Assembly: GCA_937959285.1 (NCBI GenBank)
Contig: CALGAR010000026.1
Coordinates: forward strand, 1-64,000
Length of the DNA stretch: 64,000 nt
From: an uncultured Bryobacterales bacterium
GTDB taxonomy: Bacteria; Acidobacteriota; Terriglobia; Bryobacterales; Bryobacteraceae
Direction of reading: 5' to 3'
Positions 44,126-53,665 of the stretch are shown here, in pieces. The notes under the pieces were generated by a model that worked only from the letters and a program-made list of their open reading frames with translations, was not told the origin of the DNA and made no database searches. A program made the position numbers and the translations under genes. How positions within the stretch are numbered: position 1 is the first letter of the stretch; each line of letters opens with the position of its first letter.

Positions 44126-46588
44126 TTAGCGGGCTGTGGATTCAGCCGGAGTCAGCTCTCGCTTGAACTTACATTCCGGGTTGGGGCATTGAGCCACCGC
44201 CCCGGACTTGAGATATTTTTCAACCAGGTAAGGGCTGCTGCATTCCGGGCAGTGCTCGGCGATGGGCTTGTTCCAGGCGACAAACTCGCAGTCAGGGTAG
44301 CGGTTGCAGCCGTAGAACGTCTTGCCGCGTTTGGATCGCCGTTCGACAATTTCGCCCTCGCTGCAATTCGGGCATCTCACACCGATGGTCTTCTGCTTGA
44401 CGTACTTGCACGTGGGGTAGTTGCTGCATGCAGTAAACTCCCCGAACCGGCCGTATTTTATGACCAAGTTACTCCCGCATTGCGGGCACGTTTCCTCGAG
44501 CGGCACATCGGCTTTCTTCTGTGCAGCGCCGATCTGGCGGGTAGTCTTGCAGTCCGGATAGCCCGAGCATGCGTAGAAGGTACCAAAGCGGCCCTTCTTC
44601 AACACCATCGGACGGCCGCAGTTTTCGCAATATTCCTCGGCGTCCTGCTCCGTGAGGTCCACTTTGTCGACGTCCGGCAGCTCGACTGCGAGTTGCCGGG
44701 TGTTCGTGCACTCCGGATAGCCGGTGCAGGCGAGGAAGCTGCCATGCTTACCCCATTTGATGACCATCGGCTTGCCGCACTTGTCGCAGACGATATCCGT
44801 CGGCTTCTCCATGCGCTTGATGTCGGTCATCTGGGTCTCGGCGCGTTCGAGGTCAGCCTTGAACTTCTCGTAGAAGGCGCTCATCGCCTCCGTCCACTCG
44901 CGCTTGCCCTCTTCAATCTCGTCCAGCTCGCCTTCGAGTCGCGCGGTGTAGTGCACGTCGAAGATGTCGTTGAAGGACTCGAGCAGCAGGTCGGTTACGA
45001 CCATTCCTAATTCCGTCGGATGGAACTTGCCGCCTTCCTTCTTTACGTACTCCCGCTCCTGAATGGTAGAGAGGATCGAGGCGTACGTGGACGGGCGTCC
45101 AACACCGTCCGCTTCGAGTTCTTTCACCAACGTCGCTTCTGTGTAGCGCGGAGGCGGCTCCGTGAAGTGCTGTTGCGGCTCGAGGCTGCGGAAGCGCAGC
45201 TGCTCGCCCTCCTTCACCACAGGCAGCTTGTTTTTGAGCTCTTCGTCTTCCTCGTCCTTATGGTCTTTGCCTTCCTCATAGACAGCAAGGAACCCGTCGA
45301 ACTTCGGAACGGAACCCGTGGCCCGGAAGAGATACTCGGCCTGATCCTTGCCTTTTGCCGTCACCTCGATCGTGGTTTGATCGAAGCGGGCCGGCGACAT
45401 CTGAGAAGCGACAAAGCGCATCCAGATGAGGCGGTACAGCTTCAGCTCGTCTTCCGAGATGCCCTTGGTATCCTTCTCATCCTTTTTCAGATACTTCTGC
45501 AATTCCTCCGGCGTCCGCAAAACCGACGTCGGGCGGATCGCTTCGTGTGCATCCTGGGCTTCCTTCTTGCTTCGGAAATAGTTGGGCTTCTCCGGGAGGT
45601 AGTTTTCCCCGTAGCGCTGGCCGATGAACTCCCGGACCTCGTTCAAGGCGTCGTCTGAAACGCGCGTCGAGTCCGTACGCATATACGTGATGAGCCCGAC
45701 CGAGCCTTCCTTGCCCAGTTCCACGCCCTCGTACAGCCTTTGGGCCAGCATCATTGTGCGCTTTACGCTGAAGCGGAGCTTGCGCGAGGCCTCTTGCTGC
45801 AGGGTTGAGGTGATAAACGGAGGGACGGGATTGCGCCGCTTCTCGCGCGTCGTAACAGACTTAACGATGTAGCTCGCGTCGGCGAGGTTGTCGACGATCG
45901 CCTTTGCTTGCTCCTCATTGGCGATCTCGACCGCTTCGTCGTTGCGTTTGGCGAGAGCCGCCTTGAGAACAGGCGGCTTCTGCGCCGCCAAGTGCGCATC
46001 GATGGTCCAGTATTCGCGCTTCTGGAACGCGCGGATCTCGCGCTCGCGCTCCACAATCAGGCGCAGTGCAACGGTCTGGACGCGGCCGGCCGATAACCCG
46101 CGTCTCACCTTATCCCACAGTAAAGGGGAGATCTTATATCCGACCAACCGGTCGAGGACACGGCGCGCCTGCTGCGCGTCCACCAGATTGACGTTTACCG
46201 CTTGAGGCCGTTCAAAGGCTTTGCGGATGGCGTTCGCGGTAATTTCGTTGAACATGACGCGAAAAACCTTCGCGCCACCATTCTTCTTGTCCTGCAGCTC
46301 CTCTTGCAGGTGATAACAGATCGCTTCACCCTCGCGATCAGGGTCAGCGGCCAGATAGATTGTGTCGGCCTGCCGGGCAGCTTTCTTCAGCTCCTCAATG
46401 AGTTTCTTCTTGCCTTCGATGATTTCGTAGCGGGGGCGAAAGTCACGCTCGATATCGACAGCGAGGTCCTTCTTGGGCAAGTCCTTGATATGGCCCAGGG
46501 ACGCTTTGACGACAAATTGCTTGCCGAGATATTTTCCGATTGTTTTCGCCTTCGCCGGCGATTCGACGATGACGAGAGATTTACCCAT
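44126..46588 (-). CDS. topA: DNA topoisomerase I
   Basis: 820 aa type IA topoisomerase relaxing negative supercoils. TOPRIM domain with LVIVESPAKAKTI and AADPDREGEAI, active-site tyrosine in GLITYMRTDSTRVS, RRGLSAGRVQTVAL, and a C-terminal tail of five C4 zinc ribbons (CDKCGKP, CENCGRP, CPQCGSN, CPNCSEG, CPECSSP). Five ribbons is more than the three or so typical of enterobacterial enzymes. Downstream of dprA on the same strand, a pairing common in bacteria. Confidence 0.96.
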   Translation of the reverse strand: MGKSLVIVESPAKAKTIGKYLGKQFVVKASLGHIKDLPKKDLAVDIERDFRPRYEIIEGKKKLIEELKKAARQADTIYLAADPDREGEAICYHLQEELQDKKNGGAKVFRVMFNEITANAIRKAFERPQAVNVNLVDAQQARRVLDRLVGYKISPLLWDKVRRGLSAGRVQTVALRLIVEREREIRAFQKREYWTIDAHLAAQKPPVLKAALAKRNDEAVEIANEEQAKAIVDNLADASYIVKSVTTREKRRNPVPPFITSTLQQEASRKLRFSVKRTMMLAQRLYEGVELGKEGSVGLITYMRTDSTRVSDDALNEVREFIGQRYGENYLPEKPNYFRSKKEAQDAHEAIRPTSVLRTPEELQKYLKKDEKDTKGISEDELKLYRLIWMRFVASQMSPARFDQTTIEVTAKGKDQAEYLFRATGSVPKFDGFLAVYEEGKDHKDEEDEELKNKLPVVKEGEQLRFRSLEPQQHFTEPPPRYTEATLVKELEADGVGRPSTYASILSTIQEREYVKKEGGKFHPTELGMVVTDLLLESFNDIFDVHYTARLEGELDEIEEGKREWTEAMSAFYEKFKADLERAETQMTDIKRMEKPTDIVCDKCGKPMVIKWGKHGSFLACTGYPECTNTRQLAVELPDVDKVDLTEQDAEEYCENCGRPMVLKKGRFGTFYACSGYPDCKTTRQIGAAQKKADVPLEETCPQCGSNLVIKYGRFGEFTACSNYPTCKYVKQKTIGVRCPNCSEGEIVERRSKRGKTFYGCNRYPDCEFVAWNKPIAEHCPECSSPYLVEKYLKSGAVAQCPNPECKFKRELTPAESTAR

Positions 46589-46747
46589 AACCTTTTTAAC
46601 TACGTCTTTAAATACGTCCGTCCGGAACCGTAATCCAGATATTTCCCCGTACTACAACTGTTGCTCTAGCTCTGAAGGAACTGAAGGACGTCACGTCTGT
46701 TACCGTGGCGGCCTCAGAGACCAGGAGGCTCCGGGCAAGGAAGACGC

Positions 46748-47917
46748 TCACTCCACCCACAATTTAACAAAGTTCTTGCCGGGAAGCTGCCGTACTACTC
46801 CCGCCAGCTCCAATTCGAATAGGACCGCAATGACCTCCGACGAGGAATAATTTTCTACTTTCGTCAGAAGATCGTCAAGGTTTATGGCGGAATCGGTCGG
46901 GAGCGCATCGAGTACGGCCTTCGCGACATGTCGATTGGGTCCTGAGACCGGAACGATGGCAGGATCCCCTTTTTTGGGATGCTCCTGCTGTTCGAAAAGA
47001 TTCCGCTGACCGCGAAGACGAATACGATCCTCCGGTGGCAGTCCTTCAATGACATCCTGCGGAGACTGTACCAGATGCGCTCCTTCTTTGATCAGCATGT
47101 TCGGACCCCAGCTCATCTTCGATGTGATGTTCCCGGGCACCGCGAACACCTCGCGGTTCTGCTCGAGCGCAAGCCTTGCCGTAATGGCTGATCCGCTGTG
47201 TTCGGCTCCTTCCACCACAAGCACGCCTACGCTCATTCCGCTGACAATCCGGTTACGAATTGGAAAATTTTGCGGATAGGCCGGAGTGGACATCGGGAAC
47301 TCAGAAACGAGCAGGCCTTTGGTCGCGATTTCTTGCGCGAGCCGCCGGTTCTCGGCTGGGTAGATGTTGTCCAGGCCGCATCCGAACACAGCGACTGTCG
47401 CGCCTCCGCCTGACAGCGCCCCTTTGTGGGCAGCCGTATCGATGCCTCTCGCCATTCCGCTCGCGATCGTCAATCCCGCCTCCGCCAACTCTCTGCTGAG
47501 CCGTTCGGCCACCTGAACGCCGTAAGGGCTCGGGCGGCGCGTTCCGACAACGGCCAGCATGAGCGATTCGAGCAGCTCAACTCTTCCTCGCGCGAAAAGG
47601 GCAACCGGCGGATCGTAAATCTCGCGAAGCCTCTGTGGATACCGCGGATCGGAGAGTGGGATGAGCACCGCTTCTGCCGCCGCCATCTTCTCCTGCTGCC
47701 TGACTGCTTCCTCGAATGTGCAGCCGCTCGCAATGCTTCGTGCAAGGCCTCCCGGTAACCCCGCTGCCTCCAGCTCCGAGGGCGTCGCCCGGAAGATCGC
47801 CTCCGGGCTCCGGAACTGCTGAAGGAGCAGTCCCGCGGAGCGCGGCCCCAAGCCGGGCACCAGGAGCAAAGCCAGCCAGTGCAGTTCCTGTTCGCGAGTG
47901 TAAGCAGCAGTCGCCAA
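46748..47917 (-). CDS. dprA: DNA-processing protein DprA/Smf
   Basis: 389 aa. Loads RecA on incoming single-stranded DNA in transformation; present also in bacteria not known to be competent. N-terminal SAM/HhH-like region (LLVPGLGPRSAGLLL), Rossmann core with AVVGTRRPSPYG, ASGMARGIDTAAHKGAL, VFGCGLDNIYPAEN and PIRNRIVSGMS, and a C-terminal winged-helix DML1-like domain. TTG start with GGGGAG 8 nt upstream. Confidence 0.94.
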   Translation of the reverse strand: MATAAYTREQELHWLALLLVPGLGPRSAGLLLQQFRSPEAIFRATPSELEAAGLPGGLARSIASGCTFEEAVRQQEKMAAAEAVLIPLSDPRYPQRLREIYDPPVALFARGRVELLESLMLAVVGTRRPSPYGVQVAERLSRELAEAGLTIASGMARGIDTAAHKGALSGGGATVAVFGCGLDNIYPAENRRLAQEIATKGLLVSEFPMSTPAYPQNFPIRNRIVSGMSVGVLVVEGAEHSGSAITARLALEQNREVFAVPGNITSKMSWGPNMLIKEGAHLVQSPQDVIEGLPPEDRIRLRGQRNLFEQQEHPKKGDPAIVPVSGPNRHVAKAVLDALPTDSAINLDDLLTKVENYSSSEVIAVLFELELAGVVRQLPGKNFVKLWVE

Positions 47918-48018
47918 GCGAAATCTCCCCGAAAGGAGTGCATCGGCTGCGGGGAATCTCTCAGCAGGCGAACTCGCGGCGTCGAGCTTCCCTACGCTAA
48001 GATTGAGGTGTTCCGAAG

Positions 48019-48282
48019 GTGAGAAGAGACGACGACGAGTTTGCGGCGCTCGACCTCGAGCTGGTTTATATCGCCAAGAAGCTCAAAGAGGCGCAACGGC
48101 TGGAAAGCCAGCTGACTGAGGCTGGCGTCGACTTCCTGATTGAGGCCGACACCTACCGCGGCGGCATCATCTTTCAGACTGAGCGCGTCGGCGCCTTCTT
48201 CTACGTACGTCCCGAAGACGTGGAGCACGCCCACGGAGTCCTCCGAAAGCACCGCTACAAGCCCCATCAGCGAATGAAATGA
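48019..48282 (+). CDS. Small DUF2007-like protein
   Basis: 87 aa from a GTG at 48019 (GAGG 10 nt upstream). The pattern EAQRLESQLTEAGVDFLIE ... FYVRPEDVEHAHGVLRKH resembles DUF2007 (putative signal-transducing protein), a ferredoxin-like small domain. No catalytic residues are evident. Divergent from dprA and convergent with the sulfatase, whose stop lies 2 nt away. Confidence 0.65.
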   Translation: MRRDDDEFAALDLELVYIAKKLKEAQRLESQLTEAGVDFLIEADTYRGGIIFQTERVGAFFYVRPEDVEHAHGVLRKHRYKPHQRMK

Positions 48283-48283
48283 A

Positions 48284-49789
48284 TCAGCGCCGCTGGTACT
48301 TTGGATTGTACTTTCCGCGCTCGGCGAAGCCGCCGAGTTCGGGCCGCATCGGCGAATAACGAGGATAGCTTTCGAAGATATCACCCGTTCCGAGCATGCG
48401 GGGATCCTCGTGCGCTTTCAGACCGGCCTCCAGCCGGCGGCGCATCTCCGCCTGTGTCTGCTGGAACTCCGGTTTTCCCGCGAGATTATTGAGACACCCC
48501 GGATCCTTGCGAATGTCAAAGAGCTGCTCCGCCGGTTGCTTCCCAAAGCCGCGCTCGAAGAAGGGCCTCACTTTGGGATCCTCGCGGTGCTTCTGCACAT
48601 AAGTTTTGGTCGGCCCCGCGTCGATGTCGTAATATCCTTCGGGGTCGCCGGCAGGCCACCGGTCCGGCTTGAAGTTGCGCACATACAGATAGTCGCGGGT
48701 TCGATAAGCGCGAGCAGGGTAACCGAGGTTGTCGAAGCGGGCGTGAGAATGGCGCTCGCGGCCTGAGAAGACACCGATCCGTCCCGTGGCCTTCCCGTCG
48801 AGCTTGCCGATGAGGGACTCTCCTACCATTGTAGCAGGAACTGGAACGCCGGCGGCCTCGAGAAACGTTGGAGCGAAGTCGACGAAGCTGATTACATCAT
48901 CGTAGACGCGGCCTCCTTTCCACCGTTCGGGCCACGCTATGGCGAGGGGAAGGTGGATGCCGTAGTCTGTCATCATGGCCTTGGCGCCGGGGAAGGCCAT
49001 TCCGTTGTCGCTCGTAACGACGACAATTGTATTGCTCAGCTCGCCGCGTTTTTCGAGGAAGTCGAGCATTCGCCCGAGGTGAGTGTCGAAATGTTCAATC
49101 TCGAGGTAGTAGTCGAGGATGTCGCTGCGCACCTCCGGCGCATCGGGTAGAAAGGGCGGGACTTTGACATCCTCCAGGCGGCGGCCGGCCTTCAGACCGG
49201 AACCTTCCTCGTACACCCGGTGAGGCTCCTGGCAACCGAACCAGAATGCAAATGGCGCACCCTTCGGGCGCTTGTCGAGAAAGGCCGCGAAGTTGGCGGC
49301 ATAATCGATGTTACTGACTCCCGGACGGGCGTTCTTCACCGTAATCGATGAGAAGTCAGGACCCGCCGGATTCCGCTTCCATCCGCTGCCCTGCCAGTTG
49401 CACGGTCCCGCGCCTTTCCCGGTGAGACCAACGAAGTAGCCGGCGCGTTCAAGCAAATCCGGGTAGACAGTCAGCGAAGTCGGGAAGCCCGAGGCGTGCG
49501 TGCCTGCCTCCCCCAACTGCCAGGGGTAGCGGCCCGTAAGAATGGCGGCACGCGACGGAGCGCAGCCTGGAGACGCACAGATCGCATTGGTGAACCGGAC
49601 GCCCACGCCGGCGACACGATCGAAGGAGGGTGTCCGGACGGTCCTGTCCCCATTGGCGCCTGTGTGGGGCCATGACTGGTCGTCGGCAATCGCGAACAGG
49701 ATGTTCGGGCGCGCGGCCGCATAGCCACGACTTAGGAAGAAGGGAACAACGGAGGCTCCAAGGATCGTTCGTCGCGTGAGAGGTTGCAC
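48284..49789 (-). CDS. Exported formylglycine-type sulfatase
   Basis: 501 aa with a signal containing TRRTILG, possibly twin-arginine. Alkaline-phosphatase-superfamily sulfatase: AIADDQ metal ligands at residues 36-37, the CAPSR motif with Cys76 to be oxidised to formylglycine, TGRYP, and TSDNGMAF. Substrate not predictable; probably sulfated polysaccharide. No dedicated sulfatase-maturing enzyme is in the window. Confidence 0.9.
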   Translation of the reverse strand: MQPLTRRTILGASVVPFFLSRGYAAARPNILFAIADDQSWPHTGANGDRTVRTPSFDRVAGVGVRFTNAICASPGCAPSRAAILTGRYPWQLGEAGTHASGFPTSLTVYPDLLERAGYFVGLTGKGAGPCNWQGSGWKRNPAGPDFSSITVKNARPGVSNIDYAANFAAFLDKRPKGAPFAFWFGCQEPHRVYEEGSGLKAGRRLEDVKVPPFLPDAPEVRSDILDYYLEIEHFDTHLGRMLDFLEKRGELSNTIVVVTSDNGMAFPGAKAMMTDYGIHLPLAIAWPERWKGGRVYDDVISFVDFAPTFLEAAGVPVPATMVGESLIGKLDGKATGRIGVFSGRERHSHARFDNLGYPARAYRTRDYLYVRNFKPDRWPAGDPEGYYDIDAGPTKTYVQKHREDPKVRPFFERGFGKQPAEQLFDIRKDPGCLNNLAGKPEFQQTQAEMRRRLEAGLKAHEDPRMLGTGDIFESYPRYSPMRPELGGFAERGKYNPKYQRR

Positions 49790-49861
49790 GCCTACATCCT
49801 ATCGAAATCGGCGTGAAAGCCAACGCGATTTATCGATCGGCGGCTGCCGGTCGCGGGAGCT

Positions 49862-50950
49862 CTATCGGGGAAGCAGGCCGAGACCGGGCCGGTTCGGGAG
49901 GATCAGCTTGCCGTTCTTCACCAGCACGCCCTCGAAGGGATCGTTTGCGATGAGAAGATTGCCGTCGAGGTCTGCGTAATCCACGAGCGGCGACAGATGG
50001 GCGGCGGCGGTGATTGCGACAGAGCTCGAGATCATGCAGCCGAGCATCGTCTTTAGCTTCAGCGAACGGGCGATGTTGATCATGCGAAATGCTTCGAGCA
50101 TTCCCCCGCACTTGTCAATCTTGATATTCACTCCGTCGAAGGAGCTGGCGAGCCTTGGCATGTCCTCCGGGTGCAGGCAGGCCTCGTCGGCGATAATCGG
50201 GATGTGAACTTTGCTGCGCACCCAGCGCGTCTCTTCGAGCATGTGCGCGGGCATCGGCTGCTCGATGAATTCCACGCCCTGCTTCTCCAGCCAGTTGATC
50301 TTCCGGACCGCTTCTTCCTTGTCCGTCCAACCCTCATTGGCGTCGACGCGCAGCGGCTTTGATGTGACGCTCCGGACCGCTTCAATCATCTCCTCATCGG
50401 TCTTGAGCCCAACCTTCACCTTCAGGACTGGGTAGGCATCCGCCTCGCGCACTTTCTGGCGCACGATCTCCGGCTTATCGATTCCAATCGAGAACGTGGT
50501 GACGGGCGCGTCGTTCGGGTCGAGGCCAAAGTAGCGGTAGAGGGGAACGCCGAGCTTCTGGCCGTTCCAATCCATGAGGGCGATGTCAAGGGCTGCCTTG
50601 GCGGCAAACTCGCCTCGAATGTGGGTGAAGACATCGTCGAGGAGCTTGCTGAACTGCCGCGGGTCGTAGGATGTGATACGGTCTTTGACGGCTTCGATCG
50701 CTCGGCGCGCGGTCTCCGCGGTCTCCTTGTATCGAGGAATCGGTGCACCCTCGCCGCGCCCCGTGACGCCGTCTGCCGTGAAACGGAGGTGAAGGGTGTC
50801 GCGGTACTCGCTCGAGGACATCACAGTCGTCCAGGTGTGGCGCAGCTTCAGCCGGACAATTTCCGTCTCCAGTTGACTGACGCTTGCAGACCTGACGGAC
50901 AGAGGAAGCGCCGCTCCGAGAACCGTTTTGAAAAGGTCGCGCCGGTTCAT
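49862..50950 (-). CDS. Enolase-superfamily dipeptide epimerase-like protein
   Basis: 362 aa. MLE/AEE-type TIM barrel with VLKVKVG (Lys177, Lys179), metal ligands in VDANEGW (Asp203), FIEQPMP (Glu230) and IADEA (Asp255), and the far-side lysines of NIKIDKCGG. The MxxAH... and IKIDKCGG pattern fits L-Ala-D/L-Glu-type dipeptide epimerases. An N-terminal RRDLF-hydrophobic segment suggests export, unusual for the enzyme; it may act on peptidoglycan peptides outside the cytoplasm. Start 50950. Confidence 0.82.
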   Translation of the reverse strand: MNRRDLFKTVLGAALPLSVRSASVSQLETEIVRLKLRHTWTTVMSSSEYRDTLHLRFTADGVTGRGEGAPIPRYKETAETARRAIEAVKDRITSYDPRQFSKLLDDVFTHIRGEFAAKAALDIALMDWNGQKLGVPLYRYFGLDPNDAPVTTFSIGIDKPEIVRQKVREADAYPVLKVKVGLKTDEEMIEAVRSVTSKPLRVDANEGWTDKEEAVRKINWLEKQGVEFIEQPMPAHMLEETRWVRSKVHIPIIADEACLHPEDMPRLASSFDGVNIKIDKCGGMLEAFRMINIARSLKLKTMLGCMISSSVAITAAAHLSPLVDYADLDGNLLIANDPFEGVLVKNGKLILPNRPGLGLLPR

Positions 50951-51109
50951 GGCCGTCTCCCGGCTGCAGTGAAGCGTGGGCGTGAGGCTTTGGACATCAA
51001 GGGCGCATTTCCGCCGGAGCCCTGGAACACCGGCGGCAGAAGGGCGGAAAACATTCTCTGTTCTCAGTATACCGGCCGAAGGTTAGCGGCCGCTGCGCTC
51101 CTCCCGGAC

Positions 51110-52015
51110 TCAAAGAACAGGAGAGATCGGATCCTGGATCGCCGTGCGCTTATGCCCGAAGATTTCGCGCTTCAGACTGGGCGCCGGCAGGGGCGTCCAG
51201 CCCTCGACGGGAACGGTGAACAGAGGGCAGGCCAGCCGCCGGACCACATGTCCGAGACCCACGTCACCGATCGCTGGCGAGGCCCCGCTCCCTCGTGAGC
51301 TCATTACCAGATCGACAGAATATTCCCGCGCGGCCTGCGCAAGACATCTGCTCCAGCTACCGACGAGAACCAGCGGCGTCGCAGGCACGCACAAGGCCGT
51401 TGCCAAATTCCGAAGGTCTTTGTCGGCGCGCTCGCGCGAGAGCGGCCTCCTTCCTTGCTCCACGACGTAATGCAGCAGCCCTTCATTGGGCTCGGGAACG
51501 ACATGGAGCAGGACCAGTTCCGAGCCAGTTCTGAGGGCAACCTCCTGGGCTTTGTAAGCCAGAGCCGCGTCGTTGCCTTCCAGTTCCACAGCAACCAAGA
51601 TGCGGCGGCTGCGCGGCTCGAAGGCGGAGCCGGGCTTGATTGCGGGCGCAATGCACACAGGCCGGCCGCTCAGACGGAGCACTTCCTCCGTCACCGAGCG
51701 CCTCCAGAACCGGTTCCACCGTCCGTACAGGCGCGTGGCCATCAGCACCAAATCCGCATCGATGGCTTCTGCATGCTCTGAGATGGTTGCCGCAGCCTCT
51801 CCGCGCAGCACTCGGCGCCGTATCTCGAATGGCTCCCCCAGGCCGGGCCACGCGTTCGAAGGCCAATGGCAGCTTTGCGCGCTCTCAAAGCGAATCACGT
51901 GCAACAGATTGAGATCTGCGGCCAAAGACCTGGCGACACCGATTGCGTATTCCACGGCCGCTTCTGACTGATAGGAAAGGTCGATGGGGGCTAAGATACT
52001 CCATCTTGAGGCCAT
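51110..52015 (-). CDS. Tandem universal stress protein
   Basis: 301 aa with two UspA domains. The first begins WSILAPIDLSYQSEAAVEYAI and the second RRILVAVELEGNDAALAYKA; both end in regions like LVLMATRLYGR and LVMSSRGSGASPAIGDVG, the latter near the ATP-binding G-x2-G-x9-G(S/T) pattern. Chosen ATG 52015 (GGGAG 9 nt upstream) over the one 9 nt earlier. A sigma-54 promoter lies about 100 nt upstream. Role: probable stress or starvation adaptor. Confidence 0.85.
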   Translation of the reverse strand: MASRWSILAPIDLSYQSEAAVEYAIGVARSLAADLNLLHVIRFESAQSCHWPSNAWPGLGEPFEIRRRVLRGEAAATISEHAEAIDADLVLMATRLYGRWNRFWRRSVTEEVLRLSGRPVCIAPAIKPGSAFEPRSRRILVAVELEGNDAALAYKAQEVALRTGSELVLLHVVPEPNEGLLHYVVEQGRRPLSRERADKDLRNLATALCVPATPLVLVGSWSRCLAQAAREYSVDLVMSSRGSGASPAIGDVGLGHVVRRLACPLFTVPVEGWTPLPAPSLKREIFGHKRTAIQDPISPVL

Positions 52016-52117
52016 ACGAGACATCTCCCGGCACGCTGGCGCTTCGACACGGTTGCCTTTCAGCTCGCGAGAGGCCGCTTGCCTGGTCGTTGTCGGTGCT
52101 CAGCTACCGGTTCCAGT

Positions 52118-52133
52118 TGCACGCCCCGTGCCA
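52118..52133 (-). promoter_or_regulatory. Sigma-54 promoter of the universal stress gene
   Basis: TGGCACGGGGCGTGCA on the minus strand: GG and GC exactly 10 nt apart, 10 of 11 core consensus bases. Predicted start near 52107, leaving a leader of about 90 nt. Further upstream lie a direct repeat of AGGCGCT and a TAGGGACA element also found at 55363-55370. Confidence 0.8.
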
Positions 52134-52249
52134 GAGAATTGCCCTGAATTCGGAGGGGTGTTAAGGCGCTTCAGGCGCTGCACTGCCTCATTTCGGACGC
52201 CAGTGGCCGGATAGGGACAGGTCGTTCGATCGGAGCGGGATGCCCGGCT

Positions 52250-53665
52250 CTACTCGCTCCCGCCGGCCTCCGCGCCGTCATCTTCTTCGGCCGCGGTCTC
52301 CGGCGGCCGCTTGATGCCGTGCTTTTCCATCCGATAGATCAGCGCCTTGCGGCTGATGTCCAGATATCTGGCGGCGTGGGTCTGGTTCCACTTGAACTTG
52401 TGAAGCGCGCGGAGCAGCAGTTCCTTCTCGATGGCTTCGAGACTTACGCCTTGCGGCGGCAGCTCCAGGTTCAACATGTCTACGGAAACGTGTTCCCTGC
52501 GGAGGAAGTCCGGCAGATCCTGGAGCGTGATCTCGGGACCGGAAGAAAGGACCACGATCCGCTCGATGACGTTCTCGAGCTCCCGGACGTTGCCAGGCCA
52601 CCGGTAGTTTTGAAAGTACTTGATGAGGTGCTGCGGCAGCACAAGATCGGGCCGGCCGACCTTCTCCTTGGTGCGGACGAAAAAGTGCTGAACCAGCTCT
52701 GGGATATCCTCGGCGCGCTCTCGGAGCGGGGGAAGCTCCAGCGGGATGACTGCCAGCCTGTAATATAGGTCTTCGCGAAAGGTCTCGTCTTCGATCATTG
52801 CCTTCAAGTTGCGGTGTGTGGCGGCTATGATGCGGACGTCGACCTTGCTGGGTTCTGCCGCGCCGACCTTCTCGATTTCGCCGTGCTGGATCAGGCGCAG
52901 CATTTTGACTTGCAGCTCGAGCGGCATTTCGCCGATCTCATCCAGAAACAGCGTCCCTCCGTCGGCGAGTTCAACCCGGCCTCGCTTGTGCGTGACGGCA
53001 CCAGTGAAGGATCCCTTGACGTACCCGAATAATTCGGATTCGAGCAGATCTTTGGGTATCGCTCCGCAGTTGATTGTGACGAAGGGCTTGTTCTTCCGGA
53101 GGCTGTTGAAATGAATGGCGCGGGCGAGGAGTTCCTTCCCCGTGCCGGTCTCTGCATGGATCAGAATCGTCGAGTGCGTGCGGGCCGCGCGCGCTGCCAT
53201 TTCGAGGACGGAAAGGAGCGCGTCGGAATGACCAATGATGTTCTCAAAGCCATACTTGCGGTCCAGGCTCTGGCGAAGGTTCGCAACCTCGTCCACCAGC
53301 TTCTGGCGCTCCAGCGCGCGGCTTACCACCAGCAGCAGCTCTTCGGAGTCGATCGGTTTGGTCAGGTAGTCGTACGCGCCCGCTTTGACTGCCTGCACGG
53401 CGCTCTGAATGGTCCCATAAGCTGTCATCAGGACCACGGGCAGGTCGGGTTCCTGCGCGCGGATTCGCTCCAGGAGTTCGATCCCGGAAATTCCGGGCAT
53501 TCTTAAATCCGTTAACACTAATGAGGGCCGTTCCTTTTCGAGCACCGCCAGCGCGGCCTCGCCGCTGGGGACTTCGGTTACCCGGTAGCCGGCGTCTTCA
53601 AGCTGAGTCTGGGTCACCCAGCGGACGTTCTCGTCGTCGTCAACGACCAGAATCGAATCAGTCAT
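52250..53665 (-). CDS. NtrC-family sigma-54-dependent response regulator
   Basis: 471 aa. Receiver (LVVDDDENVRWV, LVLTDLRMPG), AAA+ domain with Walker A AETGTGKE (the usual first glycine is alanine), GSFTGA loop, GGTLFLDEIGEM, and a C-terminal Fis HTH (HAARYLDISRKALIYRMEKHGI). Acidic tail. It overlaps the kinase gene by 4 nt. Three sigma-54 promoters nearby are its obvious candidate targets, one of them driving its own operon. Confidence 0.93.
   Translation of the reverse strand: MTDSILVVDDDENVRWVTQTQLEDAGYRVTEVPSGEAALAVLEKERPSLVLTDLRMPGISGIELLERIRAQEPDLPVVLMTAYGTIQSAVQAVKAGAYDYLTKPIDSEELLLVVSRALERQKLVDEVANLRQSLDRKYGFENIIGHSDALLSVLEMAARAARTHSTILIHAETGTGKELLARAIHFNSLRKNKPFVTINCGAIPKDLLESELFGYVKGSFTGAVTHKRGRVELADGGTLFLDEIGEMPLELQVKMLRLIQHGEIEKVGAAEPSKVDVRIIAATHRNLKAMIEDETFREDLYYRLAVIPLELPPLRERAEDIPELVQHFFVRTKEKVGRPDLVLPQHLIKYFQNYRWPGNVRELENVIERIVVLSSGPEITLQDLPDFLRREHVSVDMLNLELPPQGVSLEAIEKELLLRALHKFKWNQTHAARYLDISRKALIYRMEKHGIKRPPETAAEEDDGAEAGGSE

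Noticed and set aside
51011..51036. Perfect 7-bp hairpin CCGCCGG/CCGGCGG between the Usp and epimerase genes
   Set aside because: No T-tract, and it lies about 75 nt after the Usp stop inside the likely leader of the epimerase gene; function not supportable.
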